DNA from: Ipomoea triloba
Taxonomy: Eukaryota > Streptophyta > Magnoliopsida > Solanales > Convolvulaceae
Assembly (NCBI RefSeq): GCF_003576645.1
Contig: NC_044929.1
Span: 19,517,622-19,581,621 of the forward strand
Direction of reading: 5' to 3'
DNA length: 64,000 nt
The notes beneath the pieces were generated by a model. That model had not been told where the DNA came from. It did no database searches and worked only from the letters and a program-made list of their open reading frames with translations. Made by a program: the position numbers and the translations under genes. Position 1 is the stretch's first letter, and every line of letters starts with the position of its first letter. Shown here one piece after another: positions 23,173-33,957 of the stretch.

Positions 23173-25851
23173 TTAAAATTGTATCCTGCTAGGGTGTTCC
23201 TTCTCCATCCTGGTTTCGCCATAAGACTCGTCGTTGTCCATGCGCTTGTTGTGCCTAAACGCTGCACAGGCCACGACGTACATTATCACCAGGAAGATTA
23301 ATATGACAATGTTGATCACGGACACCTTCCTCCAGCTCTTTTTCAGGCTGCCCAGTACACCCGCTTTGCAAGAGTTGCAGTTGTAGCACAGTAGCTGTTG
23401 ATCGTTGCTCCATCGAACACAGTCCTGGTCAGCTGTGGGTAATCCCCCGTCTATGCTCCATAACGTCTCGTTCATGTAAACGTAGTTACATGCCGTGGGG
23501 GGTTTGCAACATCCCGACTACACAAAATATTTTAAGGCCTCGTTAGTAAAATGGCACGATTCCAAAATCCGGAAAACATAGAGATGTGGTCTAAATGGGA
23601 ACGGCGACTTAAGCTTCGAAATTTTCCATAAAATCAAGAATTCAAGGTTGTCATTTTCTTCCTTAATATCTAAACAACTATTGAGGAAAAACTAAAGTTG
23701 ATATCAAATGTTGGCATTTTGATATCAATTATTGGGGGCCCCAATTATTGGAGCTCGTGGCTTGTGCTAGGCTTCTACTTTTTCTCTGGCTCCTACAACC
23801 ACTACTTATGTTTTCAAACCACAATAAAGTAAGGCTGTGAGGGAAGCGATTTGTTGTCTAAAGCCAGTTCCACGTATGGAGGCAAGCAAGGTTAAGGGCA
23901 TCGAGCCTAATCTACCCTAAGATAGAACCACATGGCATTACCAAAATTAGATTACCAAATACATATCCTTACGAACAAACAGACATCATATTACATCGAG
24001 ATCTCTTGTGCAGGATGGGATCACTCCATAGGAAACGAAAACCAGATAATTTTCCAGAAAGAAGGCTCCTAAATTGGATAAACTAAGCAGCCACCTAACC
24101 GGATTTTTGTCCTCGACTCAGACAGACAGCTTGTCCAAGAAACTAGAATCTCGAGGACCCATCTGCCACTCTGCCAGGTTAATATGTAAATACTATATGC
24201 ATTTTCTTATAGTTACAAGACAAAGAACCATTTGTGTCAGAAGGGTAAAGGAATCAAGAATCTTGAAAGCTTGGTAAAACACAACAGGGCTTGTAAATCC
24301 CAGATTTTTAAGTGAATGAATCATGACAGCCAATGAAAAACTAAGGCAAAACACCAAAGTAAGAAAAAATATTCCGTCCAAGTTCTCAAAAGGCCCAAAC
24401 TTTATAAAAATCAGTATCTACTTTAAAATTTTGGACACATGATTTGTACTCCTTATTAAAGGACAACAAATAGTTGCCACATTGTCTCCTCTTTAGACAA
24501 TAATAACTTGACAACAAAAGATGATCATGACACCTTTTCTCATTTCGTATTTTTCCTCGTCCTTTGTTCTTCCCCCACGGCCCCCATAATCACACCAGAA
24601 AAATGTCATCTTTTGTTCTTTTTTTTTTTGTTAATAACCCAACTTTACCCTCGCCAGATTATATTATGGATCCCATGAGCCCACCTCAAACCCGAGCAAT
24701 AGTTATACCATGAACCCGGGTCCACTTTGCATTCAAAATACACAATTTACATATTGAATGTTCACAATTTAAAACGTGAAAATTCAGTATGTAAATTGTA
24801 AGCATTTAGTTATGAACATTCAGTATATAAATTATGAACCTTCAGTATGTAAATGGTATATTTTGAATCCAGGTCCACAGAATAATTTGTGGAACCCAGA
24901 AGGTAAATCCAGTCAATCTACTTCAAGATTCAATACCAAACTATATATTTTTCAGCACAAAGAGCCCAACTCAAAGCCCCATTGTTTTTGGCAGGAATGA
25001 ATCCCAAACTTTCGCTCTGTAAGCAAGTTTTAACTTCTTAATATATTGTAAAGAAAACTATTAAAAAAAAAAAGGAAAAAAAAAAAGAGTAAAGCTTTAA
25101 GCTTTTAAAGGCTCAATTTTTAGTTCTTTGCTCCTCAAGAACAGATCTGAAGGACCTAAGCTGCATTCCCGGATCATATTTCAATCTTGGGTTCTAATAA
25201 ATCAAGCATATTTCAACGTATAACTGATAGAACTAATCAAATTTATCCATTTCGAGATAACATGGATTGAATCGAAATGTTTTTTTTTTTTTTTACCAAA
25301 ATTAAGGAAAAAAAAAAAAAAAGAACATTGGGTCATACCTCAATAGGACTAAGGTGTCTGCGGTAAAACATATCCGCAGTTTCCGGGGCGCCATTAACGA
25401 ACTTTCTCATCTTCCCACAGACATGAGAATCCCTGACACAAGAACCGATCTTCGACCAGTAGCTCTGAGTTGTAACCCTCTCCTCCAGCCAGCCGGAGTA
25501 ATCCTGGAGATAATACTCCATGTAAGCCCGGTTAAATACGGGTTGACCCGACCCCTTATCCGTGACGGCGTAAGCGAAGATGACGAACCCAATAAGCGCG
25601 GCTATGATGAAGAACATAGCCCAGAGATAAAGGTACATGAGGAAGGTGTTTCTGTAACACGCGCCAGCGAACCCGGCGAGTGAAACCACCATGATGGCCA
25701 CGCCTATGACTATGATGGGCCACTGAAGAAACTTCATGCAGTCCGTACTGTTGGCTCGGCTGCTCAGCCATATCCCGCCGCCCAGAATCGGGATTGAGGC
25801 CAGGAAGGTCAAGAAGTTCATCAGACCTATCAAATGGTTGCTGGTTCTCAT
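23173..25851 (-). CDS. Plant tetraspanin (TET8/TET9-like)
   Basis: Tetraspanins are four-pass plasma-membrane proteins that organise membrane microdomains; plant TET8/9 relatives are linked to exosome-like vesicles. Two coding exons: 25851-25339 and 23517-23173, joined in phase 0 after codon 171. The intron is 1,821 bp (GT at 25338, AG at 23519-23518). The product is 285 aa: TM1 about 8-28 (LIGLMNFLTFLASIPILGGG), TM2 about 44-65, TM3 about 70-93, a large extracellular loop, and TM4 at 236-258. The loop carries the plant tetraspanin signature GCCKPPTAC at 173-181, exactly across the exon joint region, and further cysteines. The tail is basic and acidic (RHNKRMDNDE). The gene converges on PITP. 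Its intron contains a capped MITE and a long A/T tract near the donor. Confidence 0.93.
24698..24892 (-). mobile_element. Capped MITE in the tetraspanin intron
   Basis: The left cap is TAGTTATACCATGAACCCGG and the right cap is CCAGGTCCACAGAATAATTT. The core has repeated AACATTCAGTATATAAATTA-like words. The caps match the family at 32763-33323. The target duplication is weak (AAACCCGAG against GAACCCAGA), so an older insertion is likely. Confidence 0.6.
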
Positions 25852-26510
25852 GGCTTTTTGCGCTTTTTTTTTTTTTTTTTTAGTTTGCCAGTGTTGCCGG
25901 AGGTGAAGACGGCGGCGATGGGCGGTGAGGGTTGAGGGGAAAGGAGTGGGGAGAGAGGGGAAAATGGGTTAATCAGTTAAAGGACAGGCAGTAGTGCTGA
26001 GTGAGTGACAAGACTAGTGGTGACAAGGATGATATTATTAGTTTGAGACTGGATATATGAATATAATGGAACAAATTTTCTAAATTATTTGATGTGATTT
26101 TATTTCTAATGATTAAATAAATTAATAATTTAACATAAAAATTTTATGACGTTTTTCACGATTTAAATTTGTATAAGAGCATCTTTTTTTTTTGAAAATG
26201 TATAAGAGCAACCTTAGTAGTGAGGTTATTTGACGATTTTTGAGAAGTGGTTGTAAGTGTGATTATGAAAGAAAATATGGGAAGGGAAGGAAAAAAATAA
26301 TATAAATATGATTTTTTTTAAATAATAAATGTTAGGTGCGCCCGAGTGGGCGCCAAACGCGCACAGCAGGAAATCCTTTTCTTAGCTTTGCATTGTTCCA
26401 AAATGTCTCCCTTGGAGATGATTCCCAACTTTCTCTTTCCCCATTTCTCTTTCTTCCATGTCATACAATACTATTCCAATAACCCACAATTATCCATTGA
26501 TGGTGATGCT
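25852..26510. other. Tetraspanin upstream region
   Basis: The first 140 bp on the minus strand should be the 5' UTR and core promoter, with a T/A tract next to the ATG. Further on, a MITE-like fragment (AAGAGCAACCTTAGTAGTGA near 26207) and a GC-rich spot near 26340 are visible. No gene is seen. Confidence 0.5.
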
Positions 26511-28139
26511 TTAAGGGCATCCTTAATAGTGTGAATTTTTTAGGAGGAATTAAAAAAGAGAAAATGGAGAGAAAAAACAAAGCTGAATTAGAAAGAAAAA
26601 AAAAAGAAGTAATTAACGCTCTTCACGTGCCGACGACAGGCAAGCTCCATCCCATTAGTTGGGCCCCACAAACTAACAAAATCACAAATTAGGACGTAGA
26701 CATACTTAAGTTCAATAATCTCCAAGGTCAACCTCATTTGTTCCCAAATTTTTAAAATATTGGTTAAATTGACTACTCAATTCTACTCATCCAAATGGTT
26801 GGTGAACTTTCTTTGCATGAATTCATAGTTGTGTATTTTTGACTTACTCACGCCTTATTGAATTTTGTGATGAAATCTGCATCTATGCTCATGATTTTGT
26901 TCTCTTCTTGGAGTTCCGTCAACTCTACTTCCTTTGCTTCATTTTGAGCTTTTAACATTTGAAGCTCATAATTTTTTTGGAGTTGAGCTTGACTTTGTTT
27001 GAACATTTGTGCGATCTTTTCATTATGTTCTGTAACTTTGGTAAAATATTCACGGCATTCTGCAAATGCTTGTTTGTTTGCTTCTTTTTTTTTTTTTTCC
27101 TTCTTACGCCCGGTAAGACGTTCATTGTTCAAGCCTCGAGTTTCAAAATCATCGTCTAAATTCAAGCAAAAAGATGATGAACATATTGACTTATCGCCCT
27201 GTGACTCTGATTCTTCTGGCAGGATAATTAGGCATCAGCATCCGATCCGAATTATCAGTACTGACCCGAAGGTAGTGAACGAACGTGAAAGAGGCCGTTA
27301 CACATTAAAGAGGAGGAGCCACTCCAACGGCTCCTCAGTATTAATATCCACTTACTGAAGAACATTGAAGAGGTCACTTACTGCGCATTGAAGTGAAAGC
27401 AAAGAGTCATTGCACTCAAGCATATAAAAAGACACTCACACTCATAGAGTAGGGGACGCAACATTACTAAGACAAACACTACTAGACTAAACTCACTATT
27501 GTACTCACCATTGTACTTTGACACTGAGATTAATAATACAAAGATACTGGTAACATTTTTACCGTCCTTGGTGCTTTCATTGAGAGCCGAGATCAGATCT
27601 CATGCAAACTTCACAGATCACAAAATACCCAGCTCATCTTATCCGATGGCGCGATCCGAATCTAGCAGCTCTCATGGTTCTCGTCAAGTGAACAATGATC
27701 ACCTCTCGGGTGATCTTCGTGAGCAGCTCAATAGTAACCGCGTGGGAGATCGTCGCGAGGGTGATCTTCGCAGCCAGATCAACAACAATCATCGCTGAGA
27801 GGGTGATCTCCGTAGCCAACTCAACAACAACCACGATGGGGGCTGCGCTCCCCTCCCAATGAACGCTGCTCCTATCTAAGCTGTGGATCACTTCCAAGCA
27901 GCATCGCAAGTCATTCAACAGGCGGCGGCGATGATGACCCAACTAGTAGCAGGAATGCAAGGCCAGGCCCCACCACTGCCACCACCTCCTCCAGATTGAG
28001 AGTAGAGGCCAAATCTCAGGCAAAGCTCTACATATTACAAAAGAAGGCTACCCCGGTGCCTTCCAGGACAGGGCGTCCGCCTCCTCATCAGCAGCGTTTG
28101 CCTCATCTTTATCCAGTGGCGTCCTGCTCATCAAGTGGA

Positions 28140-28350
28140 ATCGCATCCTCATTGGCGTCGCCTCCTCAAGTGGCGTCACCTCCTCAAGCGGCGTCGACTC
28201 CTCAAGCGGCATTGCCTCCTTCTCAAGCGCCGTCACCTCCTCAAGCGTCGTCACCTCCTCAAGTGGCATCACCTCCTCAAGCAGCGTCACCTTCTCAAGC
28301 AGCGTCACCTCCTCAAGTGCCGTCACCTCCTCAAGTGTCGTCACCTCTCA
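28140..28350 (+). repeat. 18-bp minisatellite inside the retrotransposon
   Basis: About a dozen copies of CACCTCCTCAAGTGGCGT occur with point changes. They give proline-rich or Leu-Lys-Arg-rich ORFs in several frames, which are not separate genes. Confidence 0.8.
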
Positions 28351-28371
28351 AATTCCGTGAAAATAAAATAA

Positions 28372-28645
28372 AATAAAACTTTACTCCCTTAGGGCCGGCA
28401 CGAGATCCGATATCGCTAGCTACCTGACGGGAGGGTGTTTTCTGGGTAAAGCTTAAGGATGTGCTACGAAAACACCACACTCTATTCTCTTATGGCCGAC
28501 ACGAGATCCGATATCGCTAGCTACCTGACAGAAGAGTATTTTTCTGCGTCAAGCCGAAGGCTTGATTTAAAAAACACCACACTTTAGTCCCTTAGGTCTT
28601 GCACGAGATCCGATCTCGCTAGCTACCTGACGGGAAAGCTGACCT
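28372..28645 (+). repeat. About 100-bp triplicated unit in the retrotransposon
   Basis: Three copies share CACGAGATCCGATATCGCTA followed by GCTACCTGACGGG, starting near 28400, 28500 and 28601. Each has a CCCTTAGG-like lead and the first two end in ACACCACAC. Confidence 0.75.
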
Positions 28646-28719
28646 TTGACCGAGCCTACGGCTGGTCGCGCACAGAATGCCCAAAAACAAAAACAAAAAA
28701 CACAAAAAAAACATCAAAA

Positions 28720-28945
28720 ATCATGGCCGAGGCCTGACCTCGGCCAAAATTGGTCGAGGCTGACCTCGGCCAAAAATAGGCTGAGGCCTGACCTCGGCCG
28801 AAATTGGTCGAGGCTAACCTCGGCCAAAAATTGGTCGAGGCTGACCTTAGTCAAAAATTGGCCGAGGCCTGACCTCGGCTGAAAATTGCTCAAGGCTGAC
28901 CTCGGCCAAAAATTGGCCGAGGCCTCGCCCTCGCCTCGGCTACAA
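28720..28945 (+). repeat. Minisatellite of GACCTCGGCCAAAAATTGGC
   Basis: About eight copies of a 25-27-bp unit contain GAGGCCTGACCTCGGCC. The unit is partly palindromic (GGCCGAGG and CCTCGGCC). Confidence 0.8.
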
Positions 28946-29719
28946 TTCTCTTACCGTTAGAAAAAAAATCAATTTTTACATACGTCATTACTCTCAAACC
29001 ACCTCAACCACTCTCGTTGGCTAAGGAGTGGGGGGACTAGTGACAAGATAATTGAGCATCAGCACCCTACCCGAATTATCAGCACTGACCCGAAGGTAGT
29101 TAACGGGCGTGAAAGAGGTCGTTACACATTAAAGAGGAGGAGTCACTCCAATGGCTCCTCAGTATTAATATCCACTTACTGAAGAACATTAAAGAGGTCA
29201 CTTACTACGCATTGAAGTGGAAGCAATGAGTCGTTGTAGTCAAGCATATAAAAAGACACTCACACTCATAGAGTAGGGGACGCAACATTACTAAGACAAA
29301 CACTACTAGACTAAACTCACTATTGTACTCACCATTGTACTTTGACACTGAGATTAATAATATAAAGATACCGGTAACATTTTTACCGTCACCTTCACTG
29401 TTAGAACTTCGCTTTGGACTTTCAATACTTGGTTCTCTGCTCGAGGGGCCTTTAAATTTCTCCAAGTCTTTAACAATAGGTCATACATAATCAAATTTAA
29501 AACATTTTTTTTAATTTGGCATCTTGTGCCAATACTTCTTTTACTCTATCAAGCTTTTATAAACCACAATTAAAGTGAAAAAAATAAATTTTAGTGCAGC
29601 ATTTGGTGTAATGAATTGGAGATGAAAAAAATTTGATATAAAAATATGTTGAGAATATTATATTTGATATAAAATTTAATTAAAAAAAAATTGGTACAGT
29701 GCCTTAGAGATGGCCTTAC

Positions 29720-30336
29720 ACCAATTTTTATCAAATTATTTACGAAATGGCTTCAAAAGCTAATTAATGCCAAAACAAATTTAAAGCAACCACTCACCAA
29801 CCGTAATATATGCTTTGGTATGTTTCACATGGATGACTGTGTGCGGCGTGTGCCCACCTTTTCTTAACCACTACACCCTTATTTTTCCGGTTTTTAAAAT
29901 AAAATTAAAAATGTTATCGGAAGAAAAACAGGCATATTAAAATGGGAATGCATGCTTCATATAAAAAGTGTAAATTAATCTTATTTATTCATCTATATTG
30001 ATTAGACTTTGAAATTAAGAAAAAAAAATATTGTGATATTTTCGTAATTATAGTGATGCATTTGAAAACACTTGATAGTGCAATTAGGAAATTAATAGTG
30101 CACTCACATGAGTGCGCTATTATAGATTATGAGTGCAGTGTTAGCTATTCGCGAATGTGCTATTGCAATTACGTAAATATTTCTTTTTTTTTTTTTTTAA
30201 ATTTTTAACTCTTGATCAACTTATATCGGTTGATGAGATTAATACACACTTTTTACATGGAACTTGTGTTCTCATATAATCATTCCTCTAAATATATTGA
30301 CAATCATTATATTGTGGGACTAGGGTGATAGAGTCG
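29720..30336. other. Intergenic DNA with AGTGCACT words
   Basis: Between 30050 and 30170 there are several AGTGCA/TGCACT words in both orientations, then a T tract and CGGTTGATGAGATT. This resembles the layout at 1-290, and the two may belong to one repeat family. No gene is seen. Confidence 0.4.
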
Positions 30337-30620
30337 ATCATGCACATTTTGGACCTTGGTCCAAATTATGTACTTACAATGAACATATTATGTATATTCA
30401 GTTTATTTACATATAGTTCATATATTATGAGCATAGAACATGTATATATTTTGTTAACCGAATATACATAATATATTAATTGTATGTACATAATTTGAAC
30501 CATGGTCCACAATGTGTGTGATTAATTTGATCCACAATATAATTTGCGATATATTGGGAAACAATTCTTATCCCGTGGACCCTGGTTCTGTACGTGGTCG
30601 TTTTCGAACGACGACATATT
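30337..30620. mobile_element. Decayed copies of the capped MITE family
   Basis: TTTTGGACCTTGGTCCAAAT and GAACCATGGTCCAC bound a core (30337-30520) with AACATATTATGTATATTCAG, similar to the core in PITP intron 1. Next to it, 30555-30620 has a degraded cap (CAATTCTTATCCCGTGGACC) with CGTTTTCGAACGACG. Confidence 0.45.
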
Positions 30621-30659
30621 TAATTTTGACTGTGACCATTTGGTTGTCCAATTCACGTT

Positions 30660-30661
<2 letters not shown>

Positions 30662-30727
<66 letters not shown>
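30662..30727. repeat. TA microsatellite, about 33 units
   Basis: Uninterrupted TA repeats. Tyr-Ile-rich ORFs across it on both strands are by-products. Confidence 0.95.
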
Positions 30728-30728
<1 letters not shown>

Positions 30729-31590
30729 TAAAGTATGTATATGTGTGTTATGTTGTGAGTTTTTGTATTTTGTGTTATGAAATTATGTACCTTAATAAGA
30801 TATTGATTTTTTCGTACTTTCTTATCAATTAAATTTCCAAAAAAAAATGTTTCCAAATAATATGTTTGATGGAAATAACTTTAGGGAGAAAATTAATTAA
30901 TTTGGTGTTGCTTTGGAAATATAACAATTAAATTACTTGAAAAATTCATTATCATGTTTGGTTTGTTTAAACTTCTCTAGAAAAATTTTTATAATCTCTA
31001 ATATATCATTGGTACATACAAACATTAAAAAACACATAACAAATAATCAAGAGTTTAATAAATTACTTGTAAATTAATTAATCATATGCCAAAAAATCTC
31101 CATATCATCAAATTAATTTTTTTTGAGTACTATAGACTCCGTTACCTACTGGGGTTCGAACCTGAGACCTCTCATTTGAGAAGCCACAGTTATGTCGTTC
31201 GCCCACAAGGCTTTTGGCATGTCATCAAATTAATTAAGTATCAAAAAATTAAACTTAAGTTAATCAAGTTATATATGACTTTATGGTCAAGTGGCATGTA
31301 GTGACTCTCCGAGGTTATGAGATGAGAGACAAATTTTTTATATTTATAAGAAACTTTAACTTGATGCAAAAAAAAAAAAAACAAATAAATAAATAAAATA
31401 GAAAAGAAGATATTGCATCAAACATGAGAATAATTTTTCTACTTTTTAAATTTTCAGGTGGCTACCAAACGCCTAATAATATGAATTAGGTACTTGGAGC
31501 AAATTAGTAGATGTGTAACACAACATATTGTGTGTCTTATGTTATGAATTTATGTTTTGTGTTGTGAAATTCTATACTTATAGAACATAA
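30728..31590. other. Intergenic DNA with a SINE-like fragment
   Basis: At 31121-31236 a stretch reads GGGGTTCGAACCTGAGACCT and CCACAAGGCTTTTGGCATG, the complement of a tRNA-derived SINE head with its B box. The remainder is AT-rich with no gene. Confidence 0.5.
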
Positions 31591-31850
31591 AGGGGGTGTT
31601 TGGTTATTGGCTTATAAGCCAAATTTTAGCTTATTTGACCAAGTTTAGATGTTTGACCAACCAATAAGTTATTTTGAAGTGTTTGGTAATGGCTTATTGG
31701 CCTTGGCTTATTGGGCTAATAAGCTGAAAATTGAAAAGCTAATGAATGTAGCTTTTTGTATTAGCTTGTTGGGAACAATGGGTATATTGACTATTTTATC
31801 CTTTGAAATCAATGTGATTTACTTTTAAATGGGTGGTGTGTTTGTTATTT

Positions 31851-31905
<55 letters not shown>

Positions 31906-32190
31906 CGGGTGATGGGTTTGTTATTTTTAATAATAATAATAGAAAATAAATACGTAATAAAAATTGTTTTAGAATACTCGTATAATTTAATAAGAGTTAA
32001 ATAAACAAAAATAATTAACTTATGCCCTTAAAAAAGTATAGATGATATCCAAATTTTATAATTATTTATTAATAAGAGTTTATCTTCTTGTTATATTTAA
32101 AGGTTGAAATAATACAATACACTCATACCCTTAAATGTCATTTTACATTCAATCAGCTACAGCTAATTTATCAAACAGTTTTTTTATAAC
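31591..32190. repeat. GGTGTTTGGTTATTGGCTTA MITE-like element
   Basis: The left end is GGGGGTGTTTGGTTATTGGC. Inside there are repeated TTGGCTTATTGG words and an AAT microsatellite (about 31850-31903). The right end region is CAGTTTTTTTATAACCAGCC. The target duplication is not clear. Confidence 0.45.
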
Positions 32191-32339
32191 CAGCCAAATG
32201 TGTATGTGTTGTAAAATTATTTATGTACCTTAAGAAGTTTTTTTTTTTTTTTGAATACTACGAACTTTATTAGAATGAAGTATCTGTTCATAACTACTCA
32301 AATGTGTATGTGTTGTAAAATTATTTATGTACCTTAAGA

Positions 32340-32470
32340 ATCTGTTCATAACTACTTTCTCAATCTATTGAAGCACAAGAGTCAATACTGACTCCACTGA
32401 AGCTCAAACCCACCACCTCTTGTATAAAGGGAAGGGTTTGATGCTATTGGACCACAAGGTCCTTGGCATG
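32340..32470 (-). mobile_element. SINE fragment
   Basis: On the minus strand it reads ACCTTGTGGTCCAATAGCAT, a B-box-like GGTTTGAGCTTCAGTGGAG, then GAAAGTAGTTATGAACAGAT. It is the same family as 3037-3790 and 54640-54792. A further tail fragment lies at 32280-32330. Confidence 0.6.
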
Positions 32471-32762
32471 TACCTTAAGAAGTTAATAGTATGAATTCTA
32501 TATTTGGAATAGACTAGTAGCCGTGTAGAAATATGAAAAATGAAAAAACCGCAAAATTCGTTAAAATTTAAAGATAGAAAGGGCGTCATTTCTATACAGG
32601 ATCCACATTATAAATTGCCATTGGGAAATGGGTATCCAAATGATCAAATATCAAAAGGGCTGTTCGGCCCAAATTAAAATCTGAAAAGCCCATTTCTGTT
32701 TACGGCTGAAATTATTTCTTAAATGAGTTGTAATGGACTATTCTCCTTTCTCAGTTTGTAGT

Positions 32763-33323
32763 TGTTATACCATGGACCCAGGTCCACCTTGCAAGGTGGA
32801 TCTGGGTCTACATTCACATACACTATACTCTATATTCACAATTTGTAAATTTCACATTCACACATTACAGGATTATATGTTTAGTAACTATACTCTACAT
32901 TCACATACACTATACTCTACATTCACAATTTGTAAACTCCACATTCACACATTCAAAACTTTATATTCACAGGTCCTATACTCCACATTCACAACTTGAG
33001 AACTTCACATTCACACATTACAGGGCTACAAGTTGCTAGAACTTCTTAACTCTATTACAGATTCACACATGCATAACTCTACATTCACGATTTCTATACT
33101 CCATATTCACAATTTGAAACCTCCACATTCACACATTTCTGGGCAACTCTACATTCACACTATGAAACCTCTACATTCACACATTTTTGGACAACTCTAT
33201 ATTCAGCAATATGCTTACTTATTTTTATTTTTATTTTTTTTTTAAAAAAAAAAACAAAAACGACGTAGTTTTGGACCCAGGTCCACCTTGCAAGGTGGAC
33301 CTGGGTCCACAGCATAATTTGCC
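32763..33323 (-). mobile_element. Capped Mutator-like MITE, CATTCACA core
   Basis: The left cap is TTATACCATGGACCCAGGTC followed by CACCTTGCAAGGTGG. The right end repeats the same inner palindrome (GGACCCAGGTCCACC, GGTGGACCTGGGTCC) and closes with ACAGCATAATTTGCC. AAAACGACGTAG lies inside the right cap. The 400-bp core is an imperfect array of CTACATTCACA/TTCACACATT words. The reverse-complement copy, with the same core, is at 55770-56317. Flanks resemble a 9-bp duplication only loosely (CTCAGTTTG, TTCAATATG). ORFs in the core follow from the repeat. Confidence 0.75.
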
Positions 33324-33392
33324 TTCAATATGTTACAAGTTGAAACAATAATCACGTAATTTACGGTTGAAACTATAGTTCAATCTTATACC

Positions 33393-33948
33393 CAATCGTT
33401 ATATCATGCACCACGGTGCACAGAGCAATGTGCACCCAAAACGACGTCATTTCGAAGTTAGTGGACGGGGACGTGAATGACTCCAAGGAATTCATTATCT
33501 ACAATACACATAATCATTATCTAGAATACACAGAATGTTTGCCTAGAATATACAGAATATTGACACAAAATACACAGAACTCATCCTCCTAACATTCGAA
33601 TGCATAAACACATCACAACTTGTGTTAATAACATGAATACACAGAATATTGACACAAAAATACACAGAACTCATCCTCCTAAATATTCGAATGCACAAAC
33701 ACATCACAACATGTGTTACTAACATGAATACACAGAACGGTTGCCTAGAATACATAGAATGATTGCCTGGAATACACAGAACGATTACCTAGAATACACA
33801 GAATATTAACATAAATACACAGACCGGCCGAAGTGAAAAACGTGATTTCCAAAAAATGGGACAATTAGTTTACCATGCTCAAAACGACGTCGTTTACGTA
33901 CGTGGTGCACATTGCTGTGTGCACCGTGGTGCACGGTATAATTTGCCC
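33393..33948 (-). mobile_element. Capped Mutator-like MITE, ACACAGAA core
   Basis: The left cap is CAATCGTTATATCATGCACC and the right end is GTGCACGGTATAATTTGCCC. Both inner caps carry CACGGTGCAC-type palindromes, and AAAACGACGTC lies beside each. The flanks TCTTATACC (33384-33392) and TCTCATACC (33949-33957) match at 8 of 9 bases. The core is about twelve copies of an ATACACAGAA-centred unit, two of them in a longer duplicated block (33545-33610 and 33630-33695). Confidence 0.8.
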
Positions 33949-33957
33949 TCTCATACC

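Larger units (their letters stand above)
27217..29391 (+). mobile_element. Non-autonomous LTR retrotransposon
   Basis: Two direct repeats of 351 bp (27217-27567, 29041-29391) start TGGCAGGATAATTAGGC and TGACAAGATAATTGAGC and end in TTTTTACCGTC plus one base. The flanks TCTTC and CCTTC match at 4 of 5 bases. A polypurine tract (GGAGTGGGGGGACTAG) precedes the right LTR, giving plus orientation. A candidate primer-binding region starts TTGGTGCTTTCATTGAGAGC after the left LTR. The 1.47-kb interior has a short gag-like leader (MARSESSSSHGSRQ) but no protease, reverse transcriptase or integrase. It is mostly three tandem arrays. Confidence 0.88.
26848..29560 (-). pseudogene. NAM-associated/Myb-like ORF split by a retrotransposon
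   Basis: The 3' part (27216-26848) encodes a charged coiled-coil C-terminus (ending IMSIDADFITKFNKA, then stop). The 5' part (about 29560-29392) encodes words of the plant GST-T3-like or NAM-associated family: KEVLAQDAKLKK, then DYV, a TGA where the family usually has Trp, then PIVKDLEKFKGP and SSREPSIESPKRSSN. A one-base shift also breaks the frame near 29500. The two parts are separated only by the LTR element at 27217-29391, and each meets it at a codon boundary, so the frame was continuous before insertion. Such proteins are often carried by PIF/Harbinger transposons. Confidence 0.6.
26514..29715 (-). mobile_element. Probable dead PIF/Harbinger-type element
   Basis: The left end GGGCATCCTTAATAGTG and the complement of the right end, GGCCATCTCTAAGGCACTG, form an imperfect inverted repeat next to TTA on both sides. 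Between them lies a Myb/NAM-associated-type ORF, which suits ORF1 of a Harbinger element, and an LTR retrotransposon has inserted into it. No DDE transposase was recognised. The end match is short, so the whole-element call is tentative. Confidence 0.4.

Noticed and set aside
25354..25771. ORFs antisense or out of frame to the tetraspanin exon
   Set aside because: The tetraspanin frame has four membrane spans and the GCCKPP signature; the others are shadows.
28048..28376. Proline-rich and Leu-Lys-Arg-rich ORFs in three frames
   Set aside because: All arise from the 18-bp minisatellite in the retrotransposon interior.
30512..30856. ORFs rich in Tyr-Ile on both strands
   Set aside because: They are translations of a TA microsatellite; the same holds for 49261-49467 and 39727-39951.
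31130..31236. tRNA gene suggested by GGTTCGAACC
   Set aside because: No acceptor stem or anticodon arm can be formed; the B-box-like word belongs to a SINE.
32733..33245. His-Thr-Leu-Tyr-Ser repeat ORFs resembling a repeat protein
   Set aside because: They are in the tandem core of a capped MITE and recur in the reversed copy at 56063-56308 (minus).
33480..33830. CRISPR-like regularly spaced direct repeats (ATACACAGAA)
   Set aside because: The units are imperfect, the spacers are repeats themselves, and the block lies inside a capped MITE in a plant genome.
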